DNA from: Rhynochetos jubatus
Taxonomy: Eukaryota > Chordata > Aves > Eurypygiformes > Rhynochetidae
Direction: 5' to 3'
Assembly: GCA_027574665.1 (NCBI GenBank)
Contig: CM050666.1
Location: 2,046,001-2,110,000, forward strand
DNA length: 64,000 nucleotides
Part shown: in pieces, positions 53,169-64,000 of the stretch
How the letters are laid out: the number at the start of each line of letters is the position of its first letter
Numbering within the stretch: position 1 is the first letter of the stretch
Translations under genes and position numbers: made by a program
Notes under the pieces: model-generated
Told to the model about the DNA's origin: nothing
Databases searched by the model: none
What the model saw: the letters and a program-made list of their open reading frames with translations, nothing else

Positions 53169-53769
53169 TGTCGTGGTTTTAGCAACCAGCCACTCTACCA
53201 CTCCGCCCCCCCACCCCCACCCCCCCTCCCGGTGAGGAAGGGTCGGAGGAACAAACCGAGGAAAAGCCCATAGGAGTTGAGATAAGAACTATTTAATTAT
53301 ATAAATGAAACTTAGGGAGTTACTAACAATGCTAGTGCTAATGCATAATTTAAGGAACGGAGGAAAAGGGTAGAACAAATGATACAGGATCTCACCCTGA
53401 GAAGGGAAAAGGAGAAAAACCAACCCAAAGAGAGCAAACTCCCCACGAAACCGCCCGGGGGCCGAGAGCAGGGGGAGTAAGAGAGAAAAAAAACTTTCAA
53501 ACCCCGATTCCTAGACTGATCTGCCCAGCAAGACGCTGGCTCTGCCCGCAGCACCCACCACTCGCCACAAGGTCCCCACAACAAACCAACCCCCAGCCCC
53601 CTTGGCCAGAAGCCCCCTCGGACCCTTCCCCCTTCCGGGGTCATGCCCAACTGTAACCCTTTCCACCCATATCCCCACCCCCTCCCCGCCGGTCCTGCAG
53701 TGCCGCGGGCCCAGGGCTGGCACCACCTCTCCAGCCTGGTGTGTTATGGGGTGAAGCAAAACATAGACT
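53169..53769 (-). repeat. LTR-like dispersed repeat, copy B (complete-looking, about 600 bp)
   Basis: The copy starts with TGTCGTGGTTTTAGC and ends at ...CATAGACT, where similarity with copy A also stops. Read on the minus strand it would end ...CCACGACA, and it contains a segment (53278-53301) resembling the R/poly-A region of avian LTRs. It is GC- and CpG-rich compared with its surroundings and lacks a coding internal region, so a solitary LTR is the simplest reading. I could not find a clean target-site duplication, so the exact ends are uncertain. An unclassified non-autonomous repeat is the alternative. Confidence 0.7.
53206..53230 (-). other. Putative G-quadruplex motif inside LTR-like copy B
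   Basis: On the minus strand four G-tracts of 3, 7, 5 and 7 are separated by single bases (A, T, T). This fits the usual G3+N1-7 pattern with very short loops, which are predicted to be stable. It lies near the presumed 3' end of the LTR in its own orientation. Confidence 0.75.
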
Positions 53770-55340
53770 AGCTGGTGCAAAGCTAGGACAGAAGGGAAAA
53801 GGGTGTCACTTGAAATGTAGAGAGAAAGGTAAGCATTTTACACCCAAACTGTCTCTGGATGGAAAGTTGGATTCTTGACTAAACCAAATTGATTTCAGAA
53901 AATACCTGATTCCTGGGGTGGGTACAAAATCATATTTTCTATTGAAATTTTTAGGCAGAAAAAATTTGAGAGTTTTGATGAAAAGTCAGCACCAAGAAAT
54001 AAGATTCTATCTGAAGCTATTTCCCTCCTGATCCAATATTGTTACTGCTGGTTAATATTTCCCCAGTTAAGCTATATTTTGATGGAGAATTGAATATTTT
54101 TTACTAAACTACTTCTTTTTTTTTTTCAAAGTTTCGCCTTGCGCAGACTGTTGAACTTCTAACAAAAACATTTCAGATAAACCCTCCTTTTTAATTTTTT
54201 AATGAGAATAGAAAATGCTTAGGGAAACATTAAAATAATTTTCCATCAACATTTTCTTTCAGAGGAAACCCATCACAACCTGTCCTGAAAGCAAGATTTC
54301 CCTAGCTGCTTATGCCTCTTTAGGCTGTATTTTTGTATAAAGTTTGTTCTGCCTAAAACCCCAAAAGTCCCAGAGACCCTTTGTGCCAGGCAAGTCCTGA
54401 TGGACTCACACACAGTGGTGGGTCTCCTGTAGCTTCTCATCATGAGTGCAGGAGGCAATGGTTGCACACGGCAAGGCTGAAGCCACATGGGAGAAACTGC
54501 ACCATGCTCCATTGCGAAGGGGCTGTGTGAGTGTACAATGACACGCTTGGCAGATGCTCAGCAGCCTGTGGACAACTGTAGGGTCTCACTCAGTGAGTGC
54601 TCCAACAGCTCTGGAGCTCCATCCCTGAGGATGCAAAGCAGAGGTCAATGAGCAAGGGGAGGAAGCGAATGAGGAATGTGAAGATGGCACAGCTGCAGAG
54701 TAAGCTTCATCGTGGCTTTATAAGTTACCAGACAATAACTCACTTTATTGCCTTTTCTGGATTAATTGCCCTTTGACCTGTCAACATGGTCAGGCTGTTC
54801 TGGTGGGCACCGTAGCAAAGATGGCTTGGAGGACCTGTCTGATATGCTGGGAGCAGGACAGAAAGACAACAAACATAGGAGAGAAAAGGCCAAGACTCTC
54901 CAGACAAAAGGAGATGCAAGGCAGAGACGCCACCTCAGGTGGGCAACAGAAAAGGACAGAGAAGATACAGCAGTGAAAGCACAAGTGAGACATAAAGGAG
55001 AAAAGAGGAACCACATAGTGAAAGGAGCAGGGGGAAGGAGAGCAGGGAGGTTCTGGGTGCTGGGACAGTTTTTCTGCTCAGAAATGACGGTAAAATAGAG
55101 TGGACACACACATCATGCAAAGGAGGGGGGCACGAGGGAGCCTTGCAGCAAAATCAATTAATTTTGAACAAATCAGCTGCTATTGAATGAAATTTGAATT
55201 TCACACCATTGCTGAAAACCTCAAAATAAACCTTTCCACTTCCCCGTGCGTCAGAACTTTTGCCTTATAAAGCAATATTGCCTGTTGGATGTTGTGGGGG
55301 CAGAAAAGGGAGAAAATAGACTACAGAGGCCCTCTCACAT

Positions 55341-55354
55341 CTCTCTCTCTCTCT
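55341..55354 (+). repeat. (CT)n microsatellite
   Basis: Seven CT units followed by CTTTATTTTG. Confidence 0.9.
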
Positions 55355-57321
55355 TTATTTTGCTCTAATCCTTGGGTCGTGGTGGACTTGGGAAGGGCTG
55401 TTTTCACCCAGCCTGTGTCAGGAGGGAAAAGAATTCCCATGAGCAACAGAATTACAATTTCTGATTCACTGCCTGTAGTCAACCCGGCACTGTGCTGCTT
55501 GTTAGAGGGGGGAAAAGGCATCTGGCTAGGTGAGCTCTCCAGGGAGGCTTCTGCCCATCCCTTCCCGGGAAAACAGTACTGCAGAAAACACAGCTCACGA
55601 CTTGGAGGCGGGCGAGGGTGGTGGTGGTAATTCAGTTCCGCTGATGGTTTGGGCAGACTGAATTGGAGTCAGCTGCTAAGCTGAGCAGGGGGGTGGTTAT
55701 AATGGGATTTAATGAAGCAGAGAATCGGTGTTGTCCTCTGCATCAAAGGGGCTTCCAGTTACAGGGGAATGCAAAGCTTTTCATTACCAAATGAGCACAG
55801 AAATACCTGCCTGATAATCCTCATCACTTCCTAAGCACTTCCTAACTTCAAACAGCTTTGCCAGCCCAAGAGAAAAGTCTCACAGTGCTGCCCAGAGCCA
55901 TGAGCACTTGCCATTTCATTTGCACCTCGGTGGCAGCACTGACACCAAGGATTGCAGCTACAGGACACCCTGGCTCACCCACTGATGCTAGCCTGTCTCA
56001 TGAGACCTTGAGCCTTGCTCATTCTTCCACCTTTATTTTCATGTGTCTGACTAGTGTTGGGGAACAGGCAGTGGTTACAGCATTGCACATCTTGCACAGC
56101 TTCCAGCTTTAGCACTGTATGCCTGCAAACCTGTTCATCTCCCACTTGTCTGCTAAGCTCCTGAATTTCTGCCTCCATGTGATGCTTTTACCTGGGGTTC
56201 TTCTGAGGTTTGGGTAGGTCCTGAAGGGGGGCTGTCCATCCAAACCTCTCTTTCCCTTGAAAGAAGCATTAGTTCCAAACCTCCTCCCTCTCACCTGGAT
56301 TTGGTGTCTCTTCCCATACCTGCTGAGATTATTTCACCCCTGTGGGCATATTTTCCTGAAGCCATACCTGGCTTCTGCTGTCCGAAGTGTCTTTGCACCA
56401 TCCATGTGATTGTTTATTCATCATTCCTGCATGGAGGACAGGGCCTTCATGTACAACTGCCTCAGTCTGCACTGGGGCATTTAGCTCCACAGGGGACCTG
56501 CAACTGGACCACAGGTTTTCCTTCCTTTCTGTCCTCAGCTTCTGAGCCACCCACTATTGCTGTTCCCCTAGACTCTAAACCATTCTCTTTTCTTTCTCCT
56601 GAGCCGTTTTCCCAGATCCAGCTTACCCAAGCCCAGAGTCCTTTAGGGAGTTTTAGCAAAGCCAGAACCAACCCAGGACTAGTGACCTGTGGTCAGTTTT
56701 TGTTTTGCTTACAGCTCACTTACCATATGCAGACCAAGCTGGTGATTCTATCCCATGTATGTAAAGAGCAGAGTTTTTACCCATGCCTAAAAAAATTGGA
56801 ATTTCTCTGAGCTTGTGGAAAATCTCCTTAATGAATCTATAAAACTGAGAGTGTTAATTACTGCTGTAGTAGATTATTCCTAGAATGTTTACTTTAAATA
56901 CGGAGGGGCTAAACAGATACATTTATTCTTCATGATAAAAATAAGCACCATGTGCTTCACCACACCCCACTTCAGGCCCTGCTCTGTATGCAGGCAGCCC
57001 CATGGTATGGATCTCCCCTATCCCTTTCCACAGCAAAGGGTCACAGAGTGCATCCTCTGCCTCCCCTTCCCCTCTGCTCTCCCCATCATGCAGGAAAAAC
57101 CTAGTGTCTTCTGGCAGGGGAGTTGTATTTACAAGGAGCTGCACCAAGACTGGGCACATTTCTCCTGCTCCTGCCTTGATTCATGCTTATATGGACTCAT
57201 GAGTCCCTCTGCACTCTCTCCCAGTGTCCTCATAGTTATTACCACCTACATCCTCATCCTCCCTCCCTGGTCTCATTTACCCTTCTAGGCTGTGTGCCTG
57301 AGCAGTGTTTCTCTGCAGTTG

Positions 57322-57344
57322 TGGATGGGTGGATGGGTGGATGG
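57322..57344 (+). repeat. Short tandem repeat of GGAT/GGGT
   Basis: TGGATGGG repeated nearly three times (TGGATGGGTGGATGGGTGGATGG). Likely length-variable between individuals. Confidence 0.85.
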
Positions 57345-60300
57345 AGCAGACAGACGGTGCAGGGCTGACAACAACCATCATCTGTGCTCATGACATCAGA
57401 CTGCAATTTGACCATCACCATCTCTGTTTCCCGAGGAGATTGACTTGATGCCCATCAGCTCAATTAACATTTCCTGCCGAATTATTTCCTGAGGATCTCA
57501 CACTGAAGTGATATGGTTTGCTGAAATGGAAGTGAACCAGCAACTTCCCATGGCCTGTCTTTGACCTGGCAGCCTGCAAAGCACAGATGTAACCTGCCTG
57601 CCAACTGCAGAGCAGTGCCTGTCTGTGGTGTGAGCACCCCGTCCTCCCTCCAGAGCAGGATCTGTCCTTGGGGGTCCCAGTGACTTGCAGACTGAATGAG
57701 TTAACTACAAACCTTGTTTCTCGCATGTCAGCTGTTCACTTTTGGCCAATCCATCCTTCCTGTAATGGTGATTTATTTCACAACTTCTCAGCAGAGGTAA
57801 TTTCCATATGGCACAGACTGCAGGAGTGGGCATTTTTCATGATATTTAGAAGCCAAGTCACTTCAATTTGCATAATATTCAAATGATTTCTAAATGTTGA
57901 AAACAGTTCACAGGAGAAAAATAAAAAAGTTGTTCATAAATTCCACCTCTTTCCTCCTGTCTCTTGGTGCAGGGAAGCTGGTCAAGATACATACGATGCA
58001 TCCTGGATTACTGCTGGGACAGCAGTGAAGGTATTTGAAATCTAACCTGGTGGGAAGAGTAAAGGGATCCTGGTGGAGAGGCAAATGTGCAAGTTCACCC
58101 ACATGTGCAAAGCGGGGGGATGTGCATCAGGATGCTGTTACCAGTCAGAAATGTTGTTTTGATCTGGGAATTTAGTACTGTCCCCTCTAGTCCTACAGTG
58201 ATGACATGATATTCCAAGGGATATATTCTCCCAGTGCATTGCTGTCTACTTGGCAGCCTCATCCTTTTTGGTTTGGTTTTTTTTTTGGCTTGTCTGGCCA
58301 GCCCCTCTGGACTGGGGACCTGTGAACAGGGAGACAGGAGTTCTAGCTTCCCATCTTACAGCTTCTGCCCAGGTGGGCAACACCCCCATATGCAAAGGGA
58401 GAGTACTCCCCTGGTCATCACAGGAGCTACCAGAGAAACACAGGATATTCCACATGGTATCCCCATTAAGGCTAAGTGCTGCAGTTGATGAGATCCCAGC
58501 TCTGCTCCCTGAAGTTGATCTTTGCAGCAGACTCTAATCCATGCTTCAGCCTATCTTCCCTCTTAAATTCAGTCCAGGATGGCTCCTCACTGTGCATTAT
58601 GTCATCTTAGGTAACCCTTTTCTCTTTGTTTACCTTTGACAAATATTTGCAGCTTTAGTAGCTCACAACCTTGGGAAGGATTGTGGAAAAACCACTGTAC
58701 CCCTCCCTGCCTTACATATCTGAGATCTGCTAACAAGCTCAGGCCTTGCTCCTGCAAAGCCTTTTGCTGCACTTTACCTTAAGTAGCACTCACTCTCCTG
58801 GGTGCCTGTGACTACCCATGAAGGCTCTGCGGCACTGGGAGATACTGGGCAGAATTTATCCCTTGGTTTAGCTGAAATGTTATAAATAGGAAGGCAGGAA
58901 AAAAAGAACTAGTATATTTATACTGCAAATTCTTTTAATCATCTCATTGGTTCTGAAGTAGATCCAGGGTTTGTTTGCTTTTTAATGTTTACATTACAAA
59001 TATATATGATTCAAGGTTGATGGTTTGGGGTCTTTTCCTCCCTATACTTCTCATCCCATGCTTGGTTTTTAGGCATTCTTTCACAGCTGGTGGAACAGGG
59101 CAGGGAGGCACCTTACCTTTACTGGCCATGTTCTCAGCCAGGGGTTGGGAACTGGGGCAAAAAAGTGAGAGGCAGGGGATAGGCTGTGATTCATTATTGC
59201 TAGAATGCGAAGCACCTCTGAATATTATCTCAGCATTGTCTCATTCTTCTGTAGCATAAATAACTGGCTTATCCCTAATGACTCTGTTCTTGTTAAGAAG
59301 GAGCTTCATTTGGGAGCTGAATACAGCCGCTTAACATGCAATCTGCATCTTGCTGACTCTGAGTCAGTGTCTCTTTGATCCCACAATGCCATAGAGGATA
59401 GTGCGGAGCATGAGAACCTGCATGCAGTTCTCTCCTGTAGGATCTCAAATCTGCTTTGTCCTCTGGAAGGTGGGGAGGGGAGCAAGGAGGGATGCTCTGG
59501 ATAGCACTCCTGGGCTCTGGTCAGCACTTAGGTGCCAAGGTACTAAAAGCTGGTAGAAAGACTCCTTCACCATGTACTTTCTGCATTGAGGAAAAAGGGG
59601 GTGCTGTGGTGCAAAAGGCACCTTTGACATCACACTGGCATGCAATACCACAGTGCTGCCCCAAAATATATTCTGACTGCAGCCCTGTCCAGGCCAAGAC
59701 AATCTCACTGCATCCTGTGTCTCACTGGCCGCAGTCATCTCATCAGTTTTTTCCATGCTTGAAGCTTGTTGGAGAAGGAGCTGTCTTGTTTTGTTTGTTT
59801 GTTCAGACCCCAGGACTGTGGGATCTTGGACCATCACTGGGACACTTGCATATTCCATGAATACAAATGTAATTAATTAATGAAAATAAGCAGTGGGAAG
59901 CCAGACCTCATTGCTAGAGGGACTGATTCAGTACAACAATATTTCTTTTATTCATTCCAAGTTCTTCTATGCAGGAAGCAGCTCTGTAGCTGGCATGGAT
60001 GTCCAAAAGTGCTTCCGCCTATTCTCAGAATTAACCTTTTCATTACTGGCTTAGCAAATCAAGTGAGATCCCACTGGTTGGAGGGAGCAGAGACCCTCAG
60101 CAGCTCCAGAAGGGCCCCTTTGGCATCTCTGAGCTGGGAAGAAAAATGCTACGGGATCTCTCACTGGTCAGCTATCATGCAGGGAAAATCTAGTGTCTTC
60201 TGCCAGGCTTTTTCCAACATATTAGGAAGCAGCTGCCTTTTAATTAGAGGATAGCTAAGTGGTACCTTGTGATCTGCGAGGTTATGCATATTTAATAACA

Positions 60301-62542
60301 CCAATTCTCATCTGTTGTTGCCTATTGCTGTGTTTTAGGAAGTGCATACTGGAAAGTCCCCTTTGATGTTTCTTCATGCTGGCTGTTCTTAGAAACAGGG
60401 AGAGCACAGCAACACAACAGCTGGGGATGCTTCAGACATTCCAAAAATGGGGGGAAACCATGTTGTGCAGGGAGGTACATCACTGAATCATGTGAAGCAT
60501 TGGTCTGTCTGCTTTGTTGATGGTAGAGCGAACTCAGATGGAGCAGGTGGCATTTTGGAGTTGTGCATTCTCTGAATGAGGAACAGGGCCGATATGGAGA
60601 GGGAAGAGGAAGCATGACACTGCCGCTGCCTCTCCTTATCCAAATATAGATAGTCTAAACACTGCTGATAGATTCCTTTTTTCTGGTGCTGGTGGGGAGA
60701 CAGATTAGCATGAGCTTTTTTTGAGGCTGGGTCAGTTCCTCAAAACAGTGATCATCCAAAGGCTTCCATCAGCTGTACTGTCATCTTGCAGCAGAATAAG
60801 GTGACAGAGAAATATTGGAACTCTTCCATCAGATGCTGAGTCCAGCAGGAAGCACAGAGGAGATATGCCCATCACTGAGCATTGAAAAACTAAGTGTGCC
60901 CAAAGTCCTGTTCATGTTCCAGCCCTCGATAACAGTGTTTGAGGTATTCTTCTCTCCATGTTTACTACTTGCTCTTCTATTCTATGTTCTCCATGTGGCA
61001 CTCTAGATATTTCCATGTTTACCTTCTCCATTTCTTGGTCCTCCCTGAGGACTTTTGCAATTTTAAATTACAGTGCTCTGGCACTTCACCCTTTCCAACT
61101 CAATGCATTTAAGTGTCACCAAATTGGTCGTGGCATCTTTATTTTTCCTCCTTGGATGTCAGGAAAGGGCTCTGCAATGTTCAGGTAAAATTCCAATGTA
61201 GGGAACAGCCCATGAAGGAGTAAACCTTTGCAGCTGCATGTGAAACCACAATTTGGAGCTTGAAGGGACTGAAAGAGGAAGCAGCTTCCAGCAAGAAGAA
61301 ACCTGACTGCATTGATTTTCACTGTCTGACACGAGGAAAATGCAAAAAGATAATAAATAGCTGGAAAGGAGGAGGCATCAGGCTTTCATAGCACTTCTGC
61401 AGTGTGCCTGTGCACTTTTGCACAGGCAAAGCAAGAAGGACCACATCCTCGTGGTGGCATACCCGTGCCCTGTTTCAAGAGACATGTGGCCTTGCAGCTG
61501 CTCAAAGTGGGACACTGGGATCATTCCAGGTGACGCAAAGACAGCTGGCACAAGCACTTGCTCTGTGAGTATCCCTCCCTGGCACAGGGTGGAGCAGGTA
61601 CTAGTTTGAGCTGCCATGACCTGAAGCTGCCCTGCAGATGCATTTGTGACACTGGGAACCAGCTTGGTACCTGTAGATCATAGTCTTTGGCTTCCTAAGG
61701 TCTCATCCCACTGTAGCAGTGTTGCTTGTGTCATCGGTGCCTGCTTCCTTACTTGCCAGAGCCCTTCAAACCAGGAGAGCAGAACCTGCAAGCCAGCAAT
61801 TATTCAGAGAGAGGTGACAAGGTCAGACTGTCTGCTGCTCCCTGGGACATACACCAGTCTAGGGGTTGCTCATGAGGGACCTTCTCCATCACCTCCAAGT
61901 TGTTCCCTCTTGGCCAAGTGGACTTTGTAGTCCAGGACTAAGCTCACATCATTCCTCTGCAGTGAGGCTGAGCAGGGTATCTCCTACCCCCAGGGGCCCA
62001 GGGATACCAGCAGCTCTGAAGAACCAGATGCCTAATTCCTATAGCTCTATCCATTTGGAAGTATGGGCACAAGCAGTGCTGTAGCTAGCCAAAGGAGGGT
62101 GCCTGCAGGCTTTATTTGCAGGAACAGAAGCAGATTTTGGTGGGATGGAGACAGTCACAGGCTGATCAGGGAATTTGCTAAATAAAATATTCTTTTGCCA
62201 ACCTTGTTTATTTGTTTATTTTTGTCAAAAGGGAATGGTCCTTCTGGAAAGTTTCCATTAAATCTGAAATGGGAGGACTGCCAAGGTCTGGGATGGGATC
62301 TCGGGTCACAAACAATGTGCTGGGGAGCCAGCTTAAAAAGCAAGTATCTTGTGCAGGGCATTTGCCATGTAGTGGGAGCTCTGTGCTCTAGTCCCTTGTG
62401 TAGGATTAGAATTTAGGTCTCTTGAGTCCTATGTCAATGCCCCAAGCACCAGGCAACATGCTGTTGGGTTCTGTCACTTACTGAAGTTTGCTCCTGGACT
62501 GTTTTCCCATGAATATTTTATTGAAAACAATGTGTTCCTGTG

Positions 62543-62602
62543 GAAAACAAAACAAAAATCCAAACCAAACAAAAAAACCCCAAACCAAACCTAAACAACA
62601 AA
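62543..62602 (+). repeat. A/C-rich low-complexity tract
   Basis: Repeated AAAACAAAA, CCAAACCAAAC and AAACCCCAAACC words over about 60 bases; composition is the complement of the tract at 51166-51233. Confidence 0.8.
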
Positions 62603-63525
62603 ATGGTCTTTTCTGCAAAAAACACATATGCTGCATCAAAAAACAACCCAGTACTCAACTCCTGCCATTCCCCACTTCTGCCATGCCTCCATTGTCCACC
62701 TGAGTCCTGCTAGGCTGTTGGAACTAAGCCCAAGCAACAGGAGCCTGAAACCAAGCTGGCCATTGCCTAGATTCATGCCCCTGACACTCTCTTCCTTTCC
62801 ATTGCAGAAGGAAGGGCCATTTCTCCTCTAATTCTGCCAACATTCCACCTGGAAAAAAGTGCTGGGTGAGAAGAAGAGACCTGTTTCTATGCACTGCAGT
62901 CCCAGCTGGCCACAGCCACAGGTGCTGGCATCAGGGTGTGGGAGGAGAAGCCCCAGGTATGCTGCCAGCACTGAAGTGAATGACTGGAGACCCAGTGCTT
63001 TGCAATCCTCCCAGCTGCCAGGTGGCTTGGCATAGCAGCTCAGTGCTCCCCCTCAGCCCACTCTGGGTGGGGATTCAGTTAATATTTCAATAACAAATCT
63101 CCTAAACTCGGCCTCCCCGTGGGGTTGGCATTGATCACTGATCCTCAGAACTTCACTCTTTCTTCCTTCAAATCTTCCCTAGGCTGGAAAGGCGGCTGCT
63201 TATTGATATTCAGAGGCAAACATTGCAGTCTTTCAAATGCTGCCAGGCTTTATGAAGAGCCATTAATAAAATGGATTCACCCAGCAGCAGAAGCAAAACG
63301 AAGTGCAAAAAATGGCTGGGAGAAGGCAGAAGGGGTATTTCCAGGCAACCAAGGGCTTTTCCCTGCCTTGCCTCCAAGGTGTTGTCTCAGGATTGTTCAG
63401 CAGCCAGAATTTCAAGGCCAGATCATTGTTGGTTTTGCACAGGACCAATGAGCTTATGTTGCAGATGTGTATCAAGTAAGTGCTGAGAAAGGCTTGATGC
63501 AAAGAATTTGGATTCAGCCATCCTC

Positions 63526-63574
63526 AGATCTTCAAGATCTCGTCCCTAGAGCAACTTTTACTTGCTCTAGGGAC
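63526..63574. other. Two adjacent perfect hairpins
   Basis: AGATCT-TCA-AGATCT at 63526-63540 is followed one base later by GTCCCTAGAGCAA (63542-63554), a 7-base loop CTTTTAC, and TTGCTCTAGGGAC (63562-63574). The second stem is 13 perfect base pairs. No T-run terminator, tRNA or known element accounts for it. Confidence 0.85.
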
Positions 63575-64000
63575 AAAGTTTGCAGCTGTCTGTGAAAGTT
63601 CTCCATCTCGCCCACACAACATGTGGGCAGATGTCTCCTACAAAAACTTAGAGCATGGCCAAAGAAACAAAGATACCAGATACTACAGCTGTGGCAAAGT
63701 GTCAGACACCTGAAGGACACATTTACTGGCATAGAGCACTGTAGCTGGTGACTCAGTAATACTACAGTATGCACTATTTTCTGCACATATTTGCCTTCGC
63801 AGGAAGAATGTTACATCTATCAGTGTGCCCTTGTACCATGGAGGAAGCCTCATGGAAGCTTGGACAGTGTACACTGGTTTCCAGGAGCCCTGAGCTCTTC
63901 AATACTGGGAACCCAAGAAAACCCAATAAGTTAAAAAGAATCAACTTGGAAGGGCAAATCAATGATAAAAAAGGCATTTTAGTAATTCCTGAAATCAAGG

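Larger units (their letters stand above)
53770..64000. other. Intergenic DNA to the window end, no gene recognised
   Basis: Contains an A/T patch at 53870-54250, a purine-rich strand at 54840-55060, a (CT)7 run at 55341-55354, a GGAT/GGGT run at 57322-57344, a near-identical pair of 34-mers (57085-57118 and 60174-60207), an A/C-rich tract at 62543-62602 and paired hairpins at 63526-63574. The longest frame (169 codons, 56301-56810 plus) has no recognisable homology. Confidence 0.5.

Noticed and set aside
1-53769. Copies A and B as the two LTRs of one provirus
   Set aside because: They are 53 kb apart with a host gene and old CR1 copies between them; no retroviral gene remains. They are independent insertions.
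63542-63574. MicroRNA precursor
   Set aside because: The perfect stem is too short and pairing fails soon outside it; kept as an unexplained inverted repeat instead.

Overview
The window is vertebrate nuclear DNA, most likely from a bird. It holds one confidently recognisable gene, RTN4R (Nogo-66 receptor, NgR1), on the + strand. The bird assignment rests on three things. The RTN4R protein is clearly an orthologue but diverged from the mammalian one. The interspersed repeats I can recognise are almost all worn CR1-type LINE fragments, with nothing like Alu or L1. A dispersed LTR-like repeat starts with a sequence that I associate with bird genomes. I cannot name the species.

Layout. 1-475 is one copy of the LTR-like repeat, cut by the window edge. 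476-19413 has no coding signal and is most simply RTN4R intron 1; it carries CR1 relics and a palindromic AT-rich minisatellite. 19414-20843 is RTN4R exon 2, which holds nearly the whole protein: end of the signal peptide, LRRNT, LRRs, LRRCT, stalk and GPI-anchor tail. 20844 to about 21445 is its 3' UTR, ending at an AATAAA signal. From there to 64000 is about 42.5 kb in which I find no gene. That part contains a long degraded CR1 (about 49.85-51.01 kb), shorter CR1 pieces, a second LTR-like copy (53169-53769), simple repeats, several perfect short hairpins and one isolated CpG-rich patch (39.2-39.6 kb).

Nearly all the other open reading frames in this sequence are chance frames in non-coding DNA: no family resemblance, no codon structure and no splice context that I can support. 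I found no operon-like system, CRISPR array, tRNA or rRNA, and nothing that amounts to a new biological system. The best leads are the CpG-rich patch without a gene, the four-copy palindromic 15-mer array in the intron, perfect inverted repeats at 27.26, 30.14 and 63.54 kb, and a 34-base near-identical pair at 57.1 and 60.2 kb.
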